Positions 27,254 through 36,690 of a DNA stretch of 64,000 bases are shown piece by piece. The position numbers were made by a program, and so were the translations under genes. Origin of the DNA: Yoonia sp034652275 (GTDB taxonomy: Bacteria; Pseudomonadota; Alphaproteobacteria; Rhodobacterales; Rhodobacteraceae); NCBI RefSeq assembly GCF_034652275.1, contig NZ_JAXIWG010000002.1, positions 186,001 to 250,000 on the forward strand, given 5' to 3'. The notes beneath the pieces are model-generated. The model was not told the DNA's origin and searched no databases. It worked only from the letters and a program-made list of their open reading frames with translations. Within the stretch, counting starts at the first letter, position 1. Every line of letters starts with the position of its first letter.

Positions 27254-28369
27254 TCAACGCTCTCCCGTAATAATGCGGCGGATGTAGGTGTTCAGGATCA
27301 CCGCAAACAGCAGGATCACCCCAAGGAACACGCGGAACAGGCTGGATTCGACACCGGCAAAGAACAGCCCTTGCTGCACCACGCCAAAGATCAGCGCGCC
27401 AAGTGCCGCCCCGATGACTGACCCATAGCCGCCCGTCAGCAATGCGCCGCCGATGACCACGGCAATGATCGCCTCGAATTCCTTGAGCAGACCACGATCC
27501 GCACCTGCCGATCCGAATTCGATCACCTGACAAGTGGCAAAGACGCAGGCGCAAAAGGCGGTGAACATGAACATCTGGATTTTGACACGGTCCACCGGCA
27601 CGCCGACATAGCGCGCGGCCTGCGCATCGCCGCCCGCGGCGAAGATCCAGTTGCCGAACTGGGTGCGTGTCAGGATGATATGGGCAATCGCGACAAGCCC
27701 CAGCGCCCAGATAATCAGCATGGGAATTCCGTCGACGACCGGTTGTCCGGCGCGGGTGCCGCGCGAAAAGACTTCGATCACGCCCAGATCGCCCAACCAG
27801 ACAAAGAACGCACCCCCGATCTTGCCGCCGAACACCGGAGCAAGCCAGTCGCCCGCTGCGGCCTCGGATATGCCGCCGATGATGGTGCGGCGTTCGATCA
27901 GTTGGGGGAAAAAGATGGTAAAGCCGCGCAGGATGAACAGGAACGCCAGCGTGACGATAAAGCTTGGCAGGCCGGTGCGCACGACGATGATGCCGTTCAG
28001 CGCACCGATGGCGATACATAGTGCAAAGGTCAGCAGGATCGCGACCCAGACCGGCCAGCCCAGTGTGACCGACATGATCGCGATGGACATGCCGGCAAAG
28101 CCGATCATGGACCCGACGCTCAGGTCGAATTCGCCTGCGATCATCAGCATGCAGGCCCCGACGGCGATAATCATGAATTGCGCGGAAACGGTGGACCAGT
28201 TCAGCACGCCTTGCGGATTGAACATGCCGCTGTCGCCAGCGAAAACGATGAAAAAGGCGAAGACGGCGATCGTGCCGACAATGGCGCCCAGCTCTGGCCG
28301 GATCAGCGCCTTGCGCAGTTTTGATGTTTCCTTGATCCGTTCGTCAACGGTCGCGTCCGTGTTGGACAT
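27254..28369 (-). CDS. Sugar ABC transporter permease
   Basis: A 371-residue inner-membrane protein of the ribose/xylose/fructose permease family (BPD_transp_2). Many hydrophobic helices are visible, with the family segment AGEFDLSVGSMIGFAGM and ALNGIIVVRTGLPSFIVTLA. ATG 28369 has AGGAAGGG upstream; an in-frame start 15 codons earlier lacks one. It forms an importer with the adjacent ATPase and binding protein. Position in the inositol locus suggests inositol transport. Confidence 0.92.
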   Translation of the reverse strand: MSNTDATVDERIKETSKLRKALIRPELGAIVGTIAVFAFFIVFAGDSGMFNPQGVLNWSTVSAQFMIIAVGACMLMIAGEFDLSVGSMIGFAGMSIAIMSVTLGWPVWVAILLTFALCIAIGALNGIIVVRTGLPSFIVTLAFLFILRGFTIFFPQLIERRTIIGGISEAAAGDWLAPVFGGKIGGAFFVWLGDLGVIEVFSRGTRAGQPVVDGIPMLIIWALGLVAIAHIILTRTQFGNWIFAAGGDAQAARYVGVPVDRVKIQMFMFTAFCACVFATCQVIEFGSAGADRGLLKEFEAIIAVVIGGALLTGGYGSVIGAALGALIFGVVQQGLFFAGVESSLFRVFLGVILLFAVILNTYIRRIITGER

Positions 28370-28444
28370 CGTGAACCCTTCCTGTTTTGCGCAGCAGTCG
28401 AAAAAGGCGGGCACTATGCGCAGCGCCCGCCTTGCAGCCTTGAT

Positions 28445-29392
28445 TTAGCGGTATTCGCCAGCCAGATCGGCCACCAGATCCAGCGCATCGGCGGTCACAA
28501 AGCCGGGGCCAGAGTTGATGTTGTTGCCGGGCAGCACGCCAAAGCGATGGTAGTTGGTCAGCACCACAACCGGCAGATAGGCCTGCAGGAACGGCTGCTG
28601 GTCGATGCCCCACTGGATCACGCCGTCACGGATCGCCTGCACGATATCGCCACCCAGATCGAAGGTGCCAAAGTAGATATCGCCCGCCAGACCCATTTGC
28701 TGCAGCGCCAGAATGGTCGGATCAGCCGAGGTCGGCCCGAGCGTCAGAACCGCATCCGTATCGGGATTGGCATTCAGATAGGCCATCACCCGGTTCTGGA
28801 TTTCCGACGGGTCCTGCCCGCTGTCGATCATCTGGTTGCCCAGATCAATGCCCAGACCATCGGCAAAGCCCTGGCAGCGTTCGGTCGAGGCCGGTTGCGC
28901 GATATAGTGGTTCACGCAAAGGAATGACGTTACCCCGTCTCCCGCAGCACGCTGGCCTGCGGCAAAGCCCGCGTCATATTCAGGCTGGCCCACATACATC
29001 AGCGCGCCGACTTCGCGCGCCTGTTCTGGGGTGCCAGAGTTGATGATGATGACCTCGATACCGGCATCAACCGCATTGCGGATCGGGCCGGACAGCACGT
29101 CGAAATCGGCCAGTGTGGTGATGATCCCGTCAGGTGCGCTGGCGGCGGCCTGTTCGATGATCCGCGCCATATCGGCAAGGTCACCCGTGGGCGGGTTGCG
29201 GTATTCGACCGTCACGCCCATCTGTTCGCCACCAAGGGCGAGACCGTTCTTGATGGTATTCCACCAGCTGTCGCTGTCAGGCGCATGGCTGACCAGCACA
29301 TAGCGTTCACCTTCGGCCATCGCGGCGTTGGCGCCAAGCATCGCGGTCGCGGCAACTGCGGCAACCGTCAATGTTTTCATAGCTGCTTTCAT
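28445..29392 (-). CDS. Periplasmic sugar-binding protein
   Basis: A 315-residue substrate-binding protein of the ribose/inositol type (Peripla_BP_4). A signal peptide (MKAAMKTLTVAAVAATAML, then GANAAMA) is followed by a typical fold: DSWWNTIKNGLALGGEQMGV and PDGIITTLADFDVL. The ATG 29392 follows GGGAGGACATT. Its mature part delivers ligand to the permease. It is the first gene of the minus-strand transporter unit, transcribed away from the LacI gene, with a 16-bp palindrome between. Confidence 0.92.
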   Translation of the reverse strand: MKAAMKTLTVAAVAATAMLGANAAMAEGERYVLVSHAPDSDSWWNTIKNGLALGGEQMGVTVEYRNPPTGDLADMARIIEQAAASAPDGIITTLADFDVLSGPIRNAVDAGIEVIIINSGTPEQAREVGALMYVGQPEYDAGFAAGQRAAGDGVTSFLCVNHYIAQPASTERCQGFADGLGIDLGNQMIDSGQDPSEIQNRVMAYLNANPDTDAVLTLGPTSADPTILALQQMGLAGDIYFGTFDLGGDIVQAIRDGVIQWGIDQQPFLQAYLPVVVLTNYHRFGVLPGNNINSGPGFVTADALDLVADLAGEYR

Positions 29393-29472
29393 AATGTCCT
29401 CCCAAACATGTTGCGGGCGAATCCGGTCCCTCCCATCACGCCCTGCCGAACTGTAGGAGCGATTCATTAAGA

Positions 29473-29488
29473 TTGCAACCGGTTGCAA
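29473..29488. promoter_or_regulatory. LacI-type operator palindrome, copy 1
   Basis: TTGCAACCGGTTGCAA is a perfect 16-bp palindrome with the central CG typical of LacI-family operators. It lies between the binding-protein gene and the divergent LacI gene. An identical site occurs at 33749. Confidence 0.85.
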
Positions 29489-29565
29489 AATCTGTCGGAT
29501 AAATGTTTATTTCTGCGATGGAGCGGATGTAATAAAACCGCCCTGCAACAGGTGGAAGGCGGCGG

Positions 29566-30564
29566 ATGTCAGTGACGCTCAAAGAGGTGGCGGTACGCGC
29601 GGGTGTATCCCGTTCGGCCGTGTCGCGCACATTCACCGAAGGGGCGTCCGTCTCTGCAAAGACCCGCGCCAAGGTCGAAAAAGCCGCTGTTGAACTGGGA
29701 TACAGCCCCAATGCGCTGGCATCATCGCTGACGACCGGCCGGACCAAGCTGATCGGGCTGGTGTCCAACAACTTTCACAACCCGCTGTTTCTGGAAGTCT
29801 TCGATCTGTTCACGCGCGGTTTGCAGGAACGGGGCCTGCGGCCTTTGCTGGTCAATCTCAGCGCTGAAACCGATCCCGCAAATTCGGTGCGGATGCTGCG
29901 GCAATATTCGGTGGACGGGGTGATCGTCGCCTCCTCCACCCTGCCGCCCAGCTTTGCCGAGGCGTTCCGCGATGTGGGCATCCCCGTCGTGCATTCCTTT
30001 GGCCGTTATACATCCAGCCCGCATGTGCATGTCGTGGGGATCGACAATATTGCCTGCGGACGCATGGCGGCGGGCGCGCTGATCGCGCGCGGGCACAAGC
30101 GCGTGGCCTTTCTGGGCGGTCCGAAAGGGGCCACATCGACCGAAGATCGCGCCAAAGGGTTTCTGGACGCCCTGTCCGCGCATCCCGATATCGCGGTCAG
30201 TATCAGCTATGCCGCCGCCTATTCCTTCGACGCAGGCCGTGCCGAGATGATCCGCTTGCTGGAAGGCACCCCTGCCGAGGCCTATTTCGGCGGCGATGAC
30301 GTGCTGTCCATCGGTGCGCTGTCGGCCATTCAGGATGCAGGGCTGCGCGTGCCGGAGGACATCGGCTTTATCGGGCTGAACGATATGGCGATGGCGCGCT
30401 GGCAGAACATCAACCTGACGACGATCCGCCAGCCTGTGGCCGAGATCATCGCCTCGTCCATCGATCTGGTGGTCGGCACGATTGCCGACCCCGACCGTCA
30501 CCCCGAAACGCGGCTGTTTCCCTGCAGCATCGTCGAACGTGGCACCCTGCGGCCTTTGCCCTAG
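29566..30564 (+). CDS. LacI-family regulator of the inositol locus
   Basis: A 332-residue LacI/GalR repressor. The HTH is LKEVAVRAGVSRSAVSRTF, followed by the hinge LGYSPNALASSLTTGRTKLIG and a sugar-binding domain (VPEDIGFIGLNDMAMARW). ATG 29566 has GGAAGG upstream. It is divergent from the transporter genes and converges with the next gene, sharing 4 bases. The two identical palindromes at 29473 and 33749 are its probable operators, so it likely represses both divergent promoters until an inositol-derived inducer appears; this is inference from layout. Confidence 0.88.
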   Translation: MSVTLKEVAVRAGVSRSAVSRTFTEGASVSAKTRAKVEKAAVELGYSPNALASSLTTGRTKLIGLVSNNFHNPLFLEVFDLFTRGLQERGLRPLLVNLSAETDPANSVRMLRQYSVDGVIVASSTLPPSFAEAFRDVGIPVVHSFGRYTSSPHVHVVGIDNIACGRMAAGALIARGHKRVAFLGGPKGATSTEDRAKGFLDALSAHPDIAVSISYAAAYSFDAGRAEMIRLLEGTPAEAYFGGDDVLSIGALSAIQDAGLRVPEDIGFIGLNDMAMARWQNINLTTIRQPVAEIIASSIDLVVGTIADPDRHPETRLFPCSIVERGTLRPLP

Positions 30565-31694
30565 CGGAACATCGGCGGGCGGGCATCTGTCCACGCGCCG
30601 TCCGCCTTGGCCGAGGCAACGCTTGCATAAACCGCCGCCATCGACCGCAAGCCGTCCTCGGCCAAGGGCAGCCCGTCACTGCTGCCACCCCTGATCGCTG
30701 CGGCCAGATCGACATAGATATTGGCGACCGCCAGCGGGAACCCTTCGGGATGGGCAATCGCCACGCGGCTGAGGCGCGCGGCATCGGAACACAGCCCGGA
30801 TTCGCCTTTTTCCATGATCTGGGTGCGTCCGCCGACAGGGGTGTAATAGACCTGATTGGGCTGTTCGGACGCCCAGCGCATCCCGCCGGTTTCACCGAAA
30901 ATCTGGATATCGAACCCGTGCTGCCGCCCGATCGCGACCGAACTGGTCCACAAACGCCCGACGGTGCCACCTGCCATGCGGAAATTGACCATGGCGTCGT
31001 CTTCCAGCACGCGGCTGGCAATGGTCGATGCGAAATCGGCGGATACCTTTTCCACCTCATCGCCGACGATAAAGCTCGCCATATGGAGCGCATGGATGCC
31101 GCAATCGGCGAATTGCCCCGATACGCCCGCCATCGCCGGATCATAGCGCCAGCGCACGCGGGGGTTATCCGCATCCGTCGCATCGCCGTGGTGGCCGTGG
31201 CTGAAATTGGTGACAACCAGCCTGACCTTGCCGATCTCTCCGGCGCGGACCATCGCGCGCATCTGCCGGACCATCGGATAGGCGGAATAGCAGTAATTCA
31301 CCGCGCAAATCTTGCCCGCCGCACGGGCGGTGCGCACGATATCCTCGCCCTGTTCCACCGTCATCGTCATCGGCTTTTCGCACAGCACGTGAAAGCCGGC
31401 TTCCAGAAACGCCTTGGTAATCTCGTAATGCGTGGCGTTGGGTGTGGCGACGGTGACCAGATCAATCCGGTCCTCGCGCGCTGTCTCGCCCGCCAGCATC
31501 TCGTGCCAGTCGCCATAGGCGCGGTCGGGTGCCACCCCAAGGCTTTGCGCATAGGCGCGACCCTTGACGGGGTCCGCATCCAGTGCTGCCGCCGCCAGAT
31601 TGAAATTGCCATCCGCCTGCGCGCCAAGCCGGTGCGCCGGTCCGATCTGGCTGCCTTCGCCGCCGCCGATCATGCCCCAGTTCAGTTTCATCAT
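30561..31694 (-). CDS. Gfo/Idh/MocA-family oxidoreductase
   Basis: A 377-residue NAD(P)-dependent dehydrogenase. The Rossmann motif is GMIGGGEGSQIGPAHRLGAQ, the family motif is CEKPMT near residue 105, and a conserved catalytic-type QFADCGIHALHM segment lies near residue 190. It probably oxidises or epimerises an inositol or a related sugar, and is one of three members of the family in this locus. ATG 31694 is preceded by a G-rich stretch. It is the last gene of the minus-strand unit with iolE and the second dehydrogenase. The exact substrate is uncertain. Confidence 0.85.
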   Translation of the reverse strand: MMKLNWGMIGGGEGSQIGPAHRLGAQADGNFNLAAAALDADPVKGRAYAQSLGVAPDRAYGDWHEMLAGETAREDRIDLVTVATPNATHYEITKAFLEAGFHVLCEKPMTMTVEQGEDIVRTARAAGKICAVNYCYSAYPMVRQMRAMVRAGEIGKVRLVVTNFSHGHHGDATDADNPRVRWRYDPAMAGVSGQFADCGIHALHMASFIVGDEVEKVSADFASTIASRVLEDDAMVNFRMAGGTVGRLWTSSVAIGRQHGFDIQIFGETGGMRWASEQPNQVYYTPVGGRTQIMEKGESGLCSDAARLSRVAIAHPEGFPLAVANIYVDLAAAIRGGSSDGLPLAEDGLRSMAAVYASVASAKADGAWTDARPPMFR

Positions 31695-31700
31695 TGCCCC

Positions 31701-32591
31701 CTAGAACCCGATGCTTTGCAGATATTCCCGATTGGCCCGCGCATCCGTGACAGGCGAGACATCCAGCGTCGGGTCGCAATCCTGTTCCACCGTGCACCAG
31801 CCGCTGAACCCGTGATCCAGCAGGATCTGCCGCACAGCGGGGAAATCCACATCGCCCTTGCCCAGATTGCAGAAAATGCCCTGCCCGCAAGCCTCGTAGA
31901 AACCGGTGCTGTTGGCGATGGCGGCGGCTTTGACCGCAGGGTCGATATCCTTGAAATGCATATAGGAAATCCGGTCGATGTGGCGACGCATGAAGGCCAC
32001 CGGATCGAAACCCGCATAGGAATGATGGCCCGTGTCAAAACAGATTTTCAGAATATCCTCTGGCACCTCGTCCAGCAGGCGTTCCAGTTCCGGCTCGAAA
32101 TCGATGAACCCCGCCGCATGGGCATGGATGCCCACGGTCAGGCCGTAGTCCTCGGCCCCCATCCGCGCCACATGCGCGATCCGGTCACGGAACGCGGCCC
32201 ATTCGGCGGCGTCCATCTGTTCGGCATCCGCCGCACGGCCCGCCGTCGGCGCGCGACGTGGCGAGATGCTGTCGATCAGCACCAGATGCTGCGCACCATG
32301 CGCCACCAGCGCCTTGCAGGTGCGCACGGCACCGTCCAGCACATTGTCCCATTGCGCGGGGTCGTGAAAGGCGCGGAACACAACGCCGCCGATCAGCTCC
32401 AGCGCGTTTTCGGCCAAGGCATCGGCCAGCAGGGCAGGGTCCTCGGGCATGAAACCCACGGGCCCAAGTTCGATGCCTTTATAGCCCGCCTGCGCACATT
32501 CGCGCAGCACGTTGCGCCACGGCGGATTGCGCGGATCATCGGGAAACTCGACGCCCCAGGAACAGGGGGCATTGCCAATGCGGATCGACAT
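31701..32591 (-). CDS. iolE: Myo-inosose-2 dehydratase
   Basis: A 296-residue TIM-barrel enzyme (xylose-isomerase-like) that dehydrates 2-keto-myo-inositol. The N-terminal RIGNAPCSWGVEFPDD is the IolE signature; downstream metal-binding residues are in GIHAHAAGFID, ICFDTGHHSYAG and ISYMHFKDID. ATG 32591 follows AAAAGG. It is co-oriented with the dehydrogenase at 32605-33720, 13 bases upstream, under the palindrome at 33749. Confidence 0.92.
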   Translation of the reverse strand: MSIRIGNAPCSWGVEFPDDPRNPPWRNVLRECAQAGYKGIELGPVGFMPEDPALLADALAENALELIGGVVFRAFHDPAQWDNVLDGAVRTCKALVAHGAQHLVLIDSISPRRAPTAGRAADAEQMDAAEWAAFRDRIAHVARMGAEDYGLTVGIHAHAAGFIDFEPELERLLDEVPEDILKICFDTGHHSYAGFDPVAFMRRHIDRISYMHFKDIDPAVKAAAIANSTGFYEACGQGIFCNLGKGDVDFPAVRQILLDHGFSGWCTVEQDCDPTLDVSPVTDARANREYLQSIGF

Positions 32592-32604
32592 GAACGGGAC
32601 CTTT

Positions 32605-33720
32605 TCAGTTGGATGGAACAGAATGCCAGCGGCCATCAGCAGCCGAGGCGAAAGCGGTTTCGATCACCTGCGCCACAGCCAGACCGTCGCGGAAGGTGGG
32701 CCAGACAGGTTTGCCCGTCTGGATCGCCTGCAAGAAATCGCGGGCTTCGATGATGATCTGGTCCTGATAGCCGGTGCCATGCCCCGGCCCCTGACAGAAG
32801 GGCGCGTAATCGGGATGCGCGGGACCGGTCAGGATCTTGGTAAACCCGCGCATGGCCTCTGGCCCCTCGGCGCGATAGAGCCAGACGGCGTTCTGGTCTT
32901 CCTGATCGAACCGGATCGCACCTTTGGTGCCGTGGATTTCGTAAGCATAACCCATCTTGCGCCCCGTCGCGGCGCGGCTGAAATACAGATGCCCCATCAC
33001 ACCCGATGCAAAGCGCACCATCATCTGGCCGTGGTCGTCGTTATCCACGGTCACGGGACCTGCGGGACCGGGGCGTGTGCCGTGGATCGTTGCGACCTTG
33101 GCCGACAGTTCCGCGATATCGCCCAACAACGCCAGTGCGCAGTTGATCATATGGGGGGCCAGATCGCCCATGCAGCCGCTGGGCCTTCCGAAACACCGCC
33201 AGTTGGCGGGGATCGCGGGGTCAGCCAAAAAATCCTCTGTATGTTCGCCGCGAAACCATGTGACCTCACCGATCGCCCCATCCACCAGCAACTGGCGGAC
33301 GAATTGCGTGGCGGGCGTGCGGACATAGTTGAAGCCGACCATATTGGGCAGGCCGGATGCCTCCGCCGCCGTGACCATCGCCTGTGCATCGGCCAAAGAC
33401 GCGCCGAGCGGTTTTTCGCAGAACACCGGCTTGCCGGCGGCAAAGGCGGCTTCGGCAATCGCGCGGTGGGTGGTTTGGGGTGATGCGATGATGACCGCCT
33501 CGACCTCGGGGTGGGCGACAAGCGCGCGCCAGTCGGCTGCGGCATGGGCAAAACCGTAAGCGGCGCGATAGCGTTCCGAGGATTCGGGCGTCGATCCGGC
33601 GATGACGGCCAGCCTTGGGCGCAGCGCCGTGTCGAACACGGCACCCACCGCGGACATTGCGACTGCATGGGCTTTGCCCATGTAACCGCCCCCGACAAGG
33701 CCGATCCCGATCTCGGACAT
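32605..33720 (-). CDS. Gfo/Idh/MocA-family oxidoreductase, inositol-type
   Basis: A 371-residue NAD-dependent dehydrogenase with Rossmann motif GLVGGGYMGKAHAVAM, family motif CEKPLG, and MGDLAPHMINCALAL near the active site. It starts at ATG 33720 after GGGGGAGCACGAATC. It begins 28 bases from the second palindrome and is divergent from iolD. Related enzymes oxidise myo-inositol or its isomers (scyllo- or chiro-inositol). The locus also has a standard IolG, so this paralogue may broaden the range of inositols used. Confidence 0.85.
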   Translation of the reverse strand: MSEIGIGLVGGGYMGKAHAVAMSAVGAVFDTALRPRLAVIAGSTPESSERYRAAYGFAHAAADWRALVAHPEVEAVIIASPQTTHRAIAEAAFAAGKPVFCEKPLGASLADAQAMVTAAEASGLPNMVGFNYVRTPATQFVRQLLVDGAIGEVTWFRGEHTEDFLADPAIPANWRCFGRPSGCMGDLAPHMINCALALLGDIAELSAKVATIHGTRPGPAGPVTVDNDDHGQMMVRFASGVMGHLYFSRAATGRKMGYAYEIHGTKGAIRFDQEDQNAVWLYRAEGPEAMRGFTKILTGPAHPDYAPFCQGPGHGTGYQDQIIIEARDFLQAIQTGKPVWPTFRDGLAVAQVIETAFASAADGRWHSVPSN

Positions 33721-33748
33721 GATTCGTGCTCCCCCCGGCATGATCCGG

Positions 33749-33764
33749 TTGCAACCGGTTGCAA
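33749..33764. promoter_or_regulatory. LacI-type operator palindrome, copy 2
   Basis: The same perfect TTGCAACCGGTTGCAA as at 29473, here between the divergent dehydrogenase gene and iolD. Two identical 16-bp sites 4.3 kb apart in the same pathway locus imply shared control by one LacI regulator. Confidence 0.85.
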
Positions 33765-33830
33765 AATTGGTATCCTGAGTCGCAAGGCTGCGCAACATGC
33801 AATCCGCGCCGCACCTTGAGGGAGGATCAC

Positions 33831-35702
33831 ATGACAGCAACAGGCCCGACCATCCGCCTGACCACCGCACAGGCCATCGTGCGCTATCTGCTGGCGCAAT
33901 TCATCGAAATCGACGGGGTCGAGACGCGCATTTGCGGCGGTGGTTTTGGTATCTTCGGCCACGGCAACGTGCCCTGTCTGGGCGAGGCGCTGTATCCTGT
34001 CCGCGACGACCTGCCGCTTTATCGCGGACAGAACGAACAAAGCATGGGCTTTGCTGCCGCCGCCTATGCCAAATACCATCTGCGGCGGCGTTTCATGTTC
34101 TGCACCGCCTCTGCCGGACCGGGAACGGCGAACCTGTTGACGGCAGCAGCCTTGGCCCATGCCAACCGGTTGCCGATGCTGATGCTGTGTGGCGATACGT
34201 TTCTCACGCGCCTGCCGGACCCTGTGCTGCAGCAGCTTGAACATTTCGGCAATCCGACCCTTGGGGTGAATGATGCCTTCAAGTCGGTCAGCCGCTATTG
34301 GGACCGCATCACCCATCCCGCGCAGATCATCCAGTCGCTGCCTGCGGCCTTGGCCACGATACTGGACCCCGCCGATTGCGGGCCTGCCTTTATCGCGCTG
34401 CCGCAGGATGTGCAGGGCTGGGCATATGATTATCCCGAAAGTTTTTTCGCCCGCCGCGTGCACCGCATCCGCAGCCAGATGCCCGACACGCGGGAGGTTG
34501 CGGATGCCGCAGCCATGCTCGCCCAATCCAAGCGCCCGATGATCATCGCAGGCGGCGGGGTGCAATATGGCGATGCGGTCGCGGAACTGACCGCCTTTGC
34601 CGAAAGCCACGGCATCCCCGTGGTCGAAACCATCGCAGGGCGGGCCAATCTCTTGGCGGATCATCCGCTGAACATCGGCCCGATTGGTGTGACAGGGTCC
34701 GACAGCGCCAATGCGATTGCACAGCAGGCGGATGTGATCTTGGCCGTTGGCACCCGCTTGCAGGATTTCACTACTGGATCATGGACCGCCTTTGCCAAAG
34801 ATGCACAGATCATCGGCCTGAACGTGGGCCGCCATGACGCGATCAAACATATGTCGCTGCCTGTGGTGGGCGATGCAAAAGTCGCCTTGCCTGCGCTGGG
34901 CGCGGCCTTGGGTGGCTATCTTGCACCCAAGTCTTGGACCGCAGCGGCGCAGGACCACCGCAAGACATGGGATGTATATGTCGCGGACAACGTCGCCCAC
35001 GGGAACCGACCCAATTCCTATGCGCAGGCCATCGGCGTCGTGAACGCGCTGTGCAATAAACGCGACCGCGTGGTGACTGCCGCAGGCGGGTTACCTGCCG
35101 AGGTTACCGCGAACTGGCGCACGCTGGATATCGGCACCGTTGACGTCGAATTCGGCTTTTCCTGCATGGGCTATGAAATCGCGGGCGGCTGGGGCGCACG
35201 CATCGCGCAGGCCGAACAGGAACCCGACAAGGATACGATCGTGCTGGTGGGTGACGGCAGCTATCTGCTGATGAACTCGGATATCTATTCCTCTGTCCTG
35301 ACGCAGAAAAAACTGATCGTGCTGGTGCTGGACAACGGCGGTTTCGCCGTCATCAACAAGCTGCAGAACAACACCGGACAGGACAGTTTCAACAACCTGA
35401 TCGCCGATTGCCCGACGATCCCCGCCCCCTTCGCGGTCGATTTCGAAGCGCATGCCCGCGCCATGGGCGCCGATGCCGTGACCGTCGCCAACCCCGCTGA
35501 GCTGGGCGAGGCATTCCTGCGCGCAAAAGCCTCACCCAAAACCTGCGTGATCGTGATGCAGGTCGATCCCTATGACGGCTGGACCACCCAAGGCCACGCA
35601 TGGTGGGAAGTCGGCACACCGCAAGTGTCCGAAACCGCATCCGTCCGCGCCAAACATGCCGAGACCGAGGCTGGCCGCGACCGCCAGCGGCAGGGGGTGT
35701 GA
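33831..35702 (+). CDS. iolD: 3D-(3,5/4)-trihydroxycyclohexane-1,2-dione hydrolase
   Basis: A 623-residue thiamine-diphosphate-dependent hydrolase that opens the inositol ring to 5-deoxy-D-glucuronate. The N-terminal catalytic region (GGGFGIFGHGNVPCLGEAL, then RGQNEQSMGFAAAAYAK) contains the glutamate of ThDP enzymes. The C-terminal ThDP-binding GDGSYLLMNSDIYSS leads to the metal-binding Asn run (LDNGGFAVINKLQNN). ATG 33831 follows GAGGGAGGATCAC. It begins the plus-strand operon iolD-C-B2-J-G, with a 1-base gap before iolC. Confidence 0.95.
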   Translation: MTATGPTIRLTTAQAIVRYLLAQFIEIDGVETRICGGGFGIFGHGNVPCLGEALYPVRDDLPLYRGQNEQSMGFAAAAYAKYHLRRRFMFCTASAGPGTANLLTAAALAHANRLPMLMLCGDTFLTRLPDPVLQQLEHFGNPTLGVNDAFKSVSRYWDRITHPAQIIQSLPAALATILDPADCGPAFIALPQDVQGWAYDYPESFFARRVHRIRSQMPDTREVADAAAMLAQSKRPMIIAGGGVQYGDAVAELTAFAESHGIPVVETIAGRANLLADHPLNIGPIGVTGSDSANAIAQQADVILAVGTRLQDFTTGSWTAFAKDAQIIGLNVGRHDAIKHMSLPVVGDAKVALPALGAALGGYLAPKSWTAAAQDHRKTWDVYVADNVAHGNRPNSYAQAIGVVNALCNKRDRVVTAAGGLPAEVTANWRTLDIGTVDVEFGFSCMGYEIAGGWGARIAQAEQEPDKDTIVLVGDGSYLLMNSDIYSSVLTQKKLIVLVLDNGGFAVINKLQNNTGQDSFNNLIADCPTIPAPFAVDFEAHARAMGADAVTVANPAELGEAFLRAKASPKTCVIVMQVDPYDGWTTQGHAWWEVGTPQVSETASVRAKHAETEAGRDRQRQGV

Positions 35703-35703
35703 C

Positions 35704-36690
35704 ATGAAACTCAACGGCAATCGTTTCGTCATCATCGGGCGGGCGGGCATGGATTTCTACCCCGACCCCCCCGGCACCAAAACCGAGGAAGCCACGCGCT
35801 TTTTCGCCTGCCTTGGCGGATCATCCGCCAATATCGGCGTGGCGATCAGCAAACTGGGCGGGCATGTCGATCTTGTGACCTGCGTGTCCGACGATGCCAT
35901 CGGCCGTTTTGCCCTGAACCAGCTCGACCATTACGGCATCGGGCGGGCGCATGTCCGGTCGGTCGGGGGCGAGGCGCGCAATTCGCTGGCCGTCGTGGAA
36001 ACACGGATCGAGGATCATCAATCGGTGATCTATCGCAACGGCGCTGCCGATTTCCAGATGACCGATGGCGATGTCACTGCCGTGGATTACGCAGCCTATG
36101 ACGCGCTCATCACCACCGGTACGGTGTTCGCGGCAGAACCGTCGCGCAGCGCCACGTTTCTGGCGTTTGAACTGGCCAAAGCGGCAGGTTTGCCGCTGAT
36201 CCTTGATATCGACTACCGCCCTTATTCATGGGCTTCGGCGGACGAGGCGGCACAGGTCTATTCCCGCGCCGGAGCGATGTGCGATGTGATCATCGGCAAC
36301 GACGTGGAATTCGGGTTTATGGCGGGCGATTATAACCGCGGCCTTGATAAGGCCCGCGAACTCGTCGCCAAAGGTGCCAGCCTTGCCGTCTACAAGATGG
36401 GCGAAAAGGGCGCCATCACCATCACCCCGCAGGGCGAGGTCACAACCGGCATCTACCGCACCAAGGCGCTGAAACCCACCGGTGCTGGCGACAGTTTTCT
36501 GGGCGGCTTTGTCGCGGGGCTGGCGGATGGATTGCCTGTGCGCGACGCCGTGCTGCAAGGCTCTGCTGCTGCGGCGATGGTCGTCGCGCGTGTCGGCTGC
36601 GCGCCTGCCATGCCGACACGGGTCGAACTCGATGCGTTCCTGCTCGCCAACGCCGACCGAAAGGACGCCTATGCATATTCCGCCACATGA
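35704..36690 (+). CDS. iolC: 5-dehydro-2-deoxygluconokinase
   Basis: A 328-residue PfkB-family sugar kinase that phosphorylates 2-deoxy-5-keto-gluconate. Motifs: IIGRAGMDFYPDPPG at the N-terminus, ACLGGSSANIGVAISKLGG, and the C-terminal catalytic PTGAGDSFLGGFVAGL. It is a plain kinase; many rhizobial IolC proteins carry an extra fused C-terminal domain, absent here, which fits with the separate iolJ. The stop overlaps the next iolB homologue by 20 bases. Confidence 0.94.
   Translation: MKLNGNRFVIIGRAGMDFYPDPPGTKTEEATRFFACLGGSSANIGVAISKLGGHVDLVTCVSDDAIGRFALNQLDHYGIGRAHVRSVGGEARNSLAVVETRIEDHQSVIYRNGAADFQMTDGDVTAVDYAAYDALITTGTVFAAEPSRSATFLAFELAKAAGLPLILDIDYRPYSWASADEAAQVYSRAGAMCDVIIGNDVEFGFMAGDYNRGLDKARELVAKGASLAVYKMGEKGAITITPQGEVTTGIYRTKALKPTGAGDSFLGGFVAGLADGLPVRDAVLQGSAAAAMVVARVGCAPAMPTRVELDAFLLANADRKDAYAYSAT

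Noticed and set aside
30750..32753. Long plus-strand frame opposite the inositol dehydrogenase and iolE
   Set aside because: No recognisable domain, and both genes on the other strand are well supported; a shadow frame.
33147..34664. 505-codon minus-strand frame opposite iolD
   Set aside because: Overlaps iolD and a dehydrogenase, both with clear family motifs.
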